Assembly (NCBI GenBank): GCA_030523275.1
Contig: JAUNIX010000001.1
Coordinates: forward strand, 62,001-126,000
Direction: 5' to 3'
DNA length: 64,000 nucleotides
Origin: Lachnospiraceae bacterium
GTDB taxonomy: Bacteria; Bacillota; Clostridia; Lachnospirales; Lachnospiraceae
The translations under genes were made by a program, and so were the position numbers. The notes beneath the pieces were generated by a model. It did not search any database and was not told where the DNA came from. It worked only from the letters and a program-made list of their open reading frames with translations. Each line of letters begins with the position of its first letter. Position 1 is the stretch's first letter. Below are positions 63,983-64,000 of the stretch, piece after piece.

Positions 63983-64000
63983 TTATTAATTGGGCACGAG

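Overview
The window is AT-rich DNA with compact, mostly plus-strand operons, strong AGGAGG ribosome binding sites, several phosphotransferase (PTS) operons with PRD-type regulators, and MATE, MarR, PadR and Rpn-family genes. This combination suggests an anaerobic gut-type Firmicute, most likely Lachnospiraceae (Clostridia). That assignment is inferred from gene content only; there is no rRNA or tRNA in the window.

Layout. (1) 67-8196: beta-glucoside uptake and use. A PRD regulator is followed by a GH1 6-phospho-beta-glucosidase and lactose/cellobiose-type EIIB, EIIC and EIIA. After an internal terminator come a ROK sugar kinase and a GH13 alpha-glucosidase. (2) 8283-17676: accessory genes: two MATE exporters, an Rpn-family nuclease, a MarR regulon marked by four copies of a GTGTATATACAC-type operator, a HAD phosphatase, a PHP phosphoesterase, a PadR regulator facing a MATE gene across mirrored operators, an ECF sigma factor with a membrane partner, and a decayed Rpn copy. 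(3) 18136-20486: peroxide defence, with a Fur-type box, AhpC, and an AhpF-like reductase whose domains are in reverse order. (4) 20671-30874: a self-contained mannose-family PTS operon with GntR and PRD regulators, a class II aldolase, EIIA/B/C/D, a zinc alcohol dehydrogenase, an FGGY kinase, a zinc-ribbon protein and its own HPr, which has Asn in place of regulatory Ser46. (5) 30918-39980: adenine deaminase with a purine permease, a LysR regulator, a thioredoxin-thioredoxin reductase fusion, a BASS-family transporter behind a possible attenuator, and a second MarR regulator with a flavodoxin and a cytidylate-kinase-like gene. (6) 40331-62860: a Wzx/Wzy-type exopolysaccharide or capsule locus, even more AT-rich, followed by a membrane-anchored metallophosphoesterase at 63077.

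How the genes work together. In the first PTS operon beta-glucosides enter as 6-phosphates and are cleaved by GH1, while GH13 and the ROK kinase handle alpha-glucosides and free glucose. The second PTS operon would import a hexose or polyol, oxidise it with the dehydrogenase, phosphorylate it with the FGGY kinase and split it with the aldolase; the substrate cannot be read from sequence. The polysaccharide locus has the expected nucleotide-sugar enzymes, initiating phosphotransferase, at least six glycosyltransferases, an EpsG-like polymerase, a flippase, a pyruvyltransferase and two glycan-cleaving enzymes.

The best candidate for something undescribed is a four-gene insert in that locus (42848-47638): an HpcH/HpaI-type aldolase, a 2-hydroxyacid dehydrogenase, an asparagine-synthetase-like enzyme without the glutaminase cysteine, and an NhaC-like transporter. 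It could make and attach a hydroxy-acid substituent to the glycan. That is inference.
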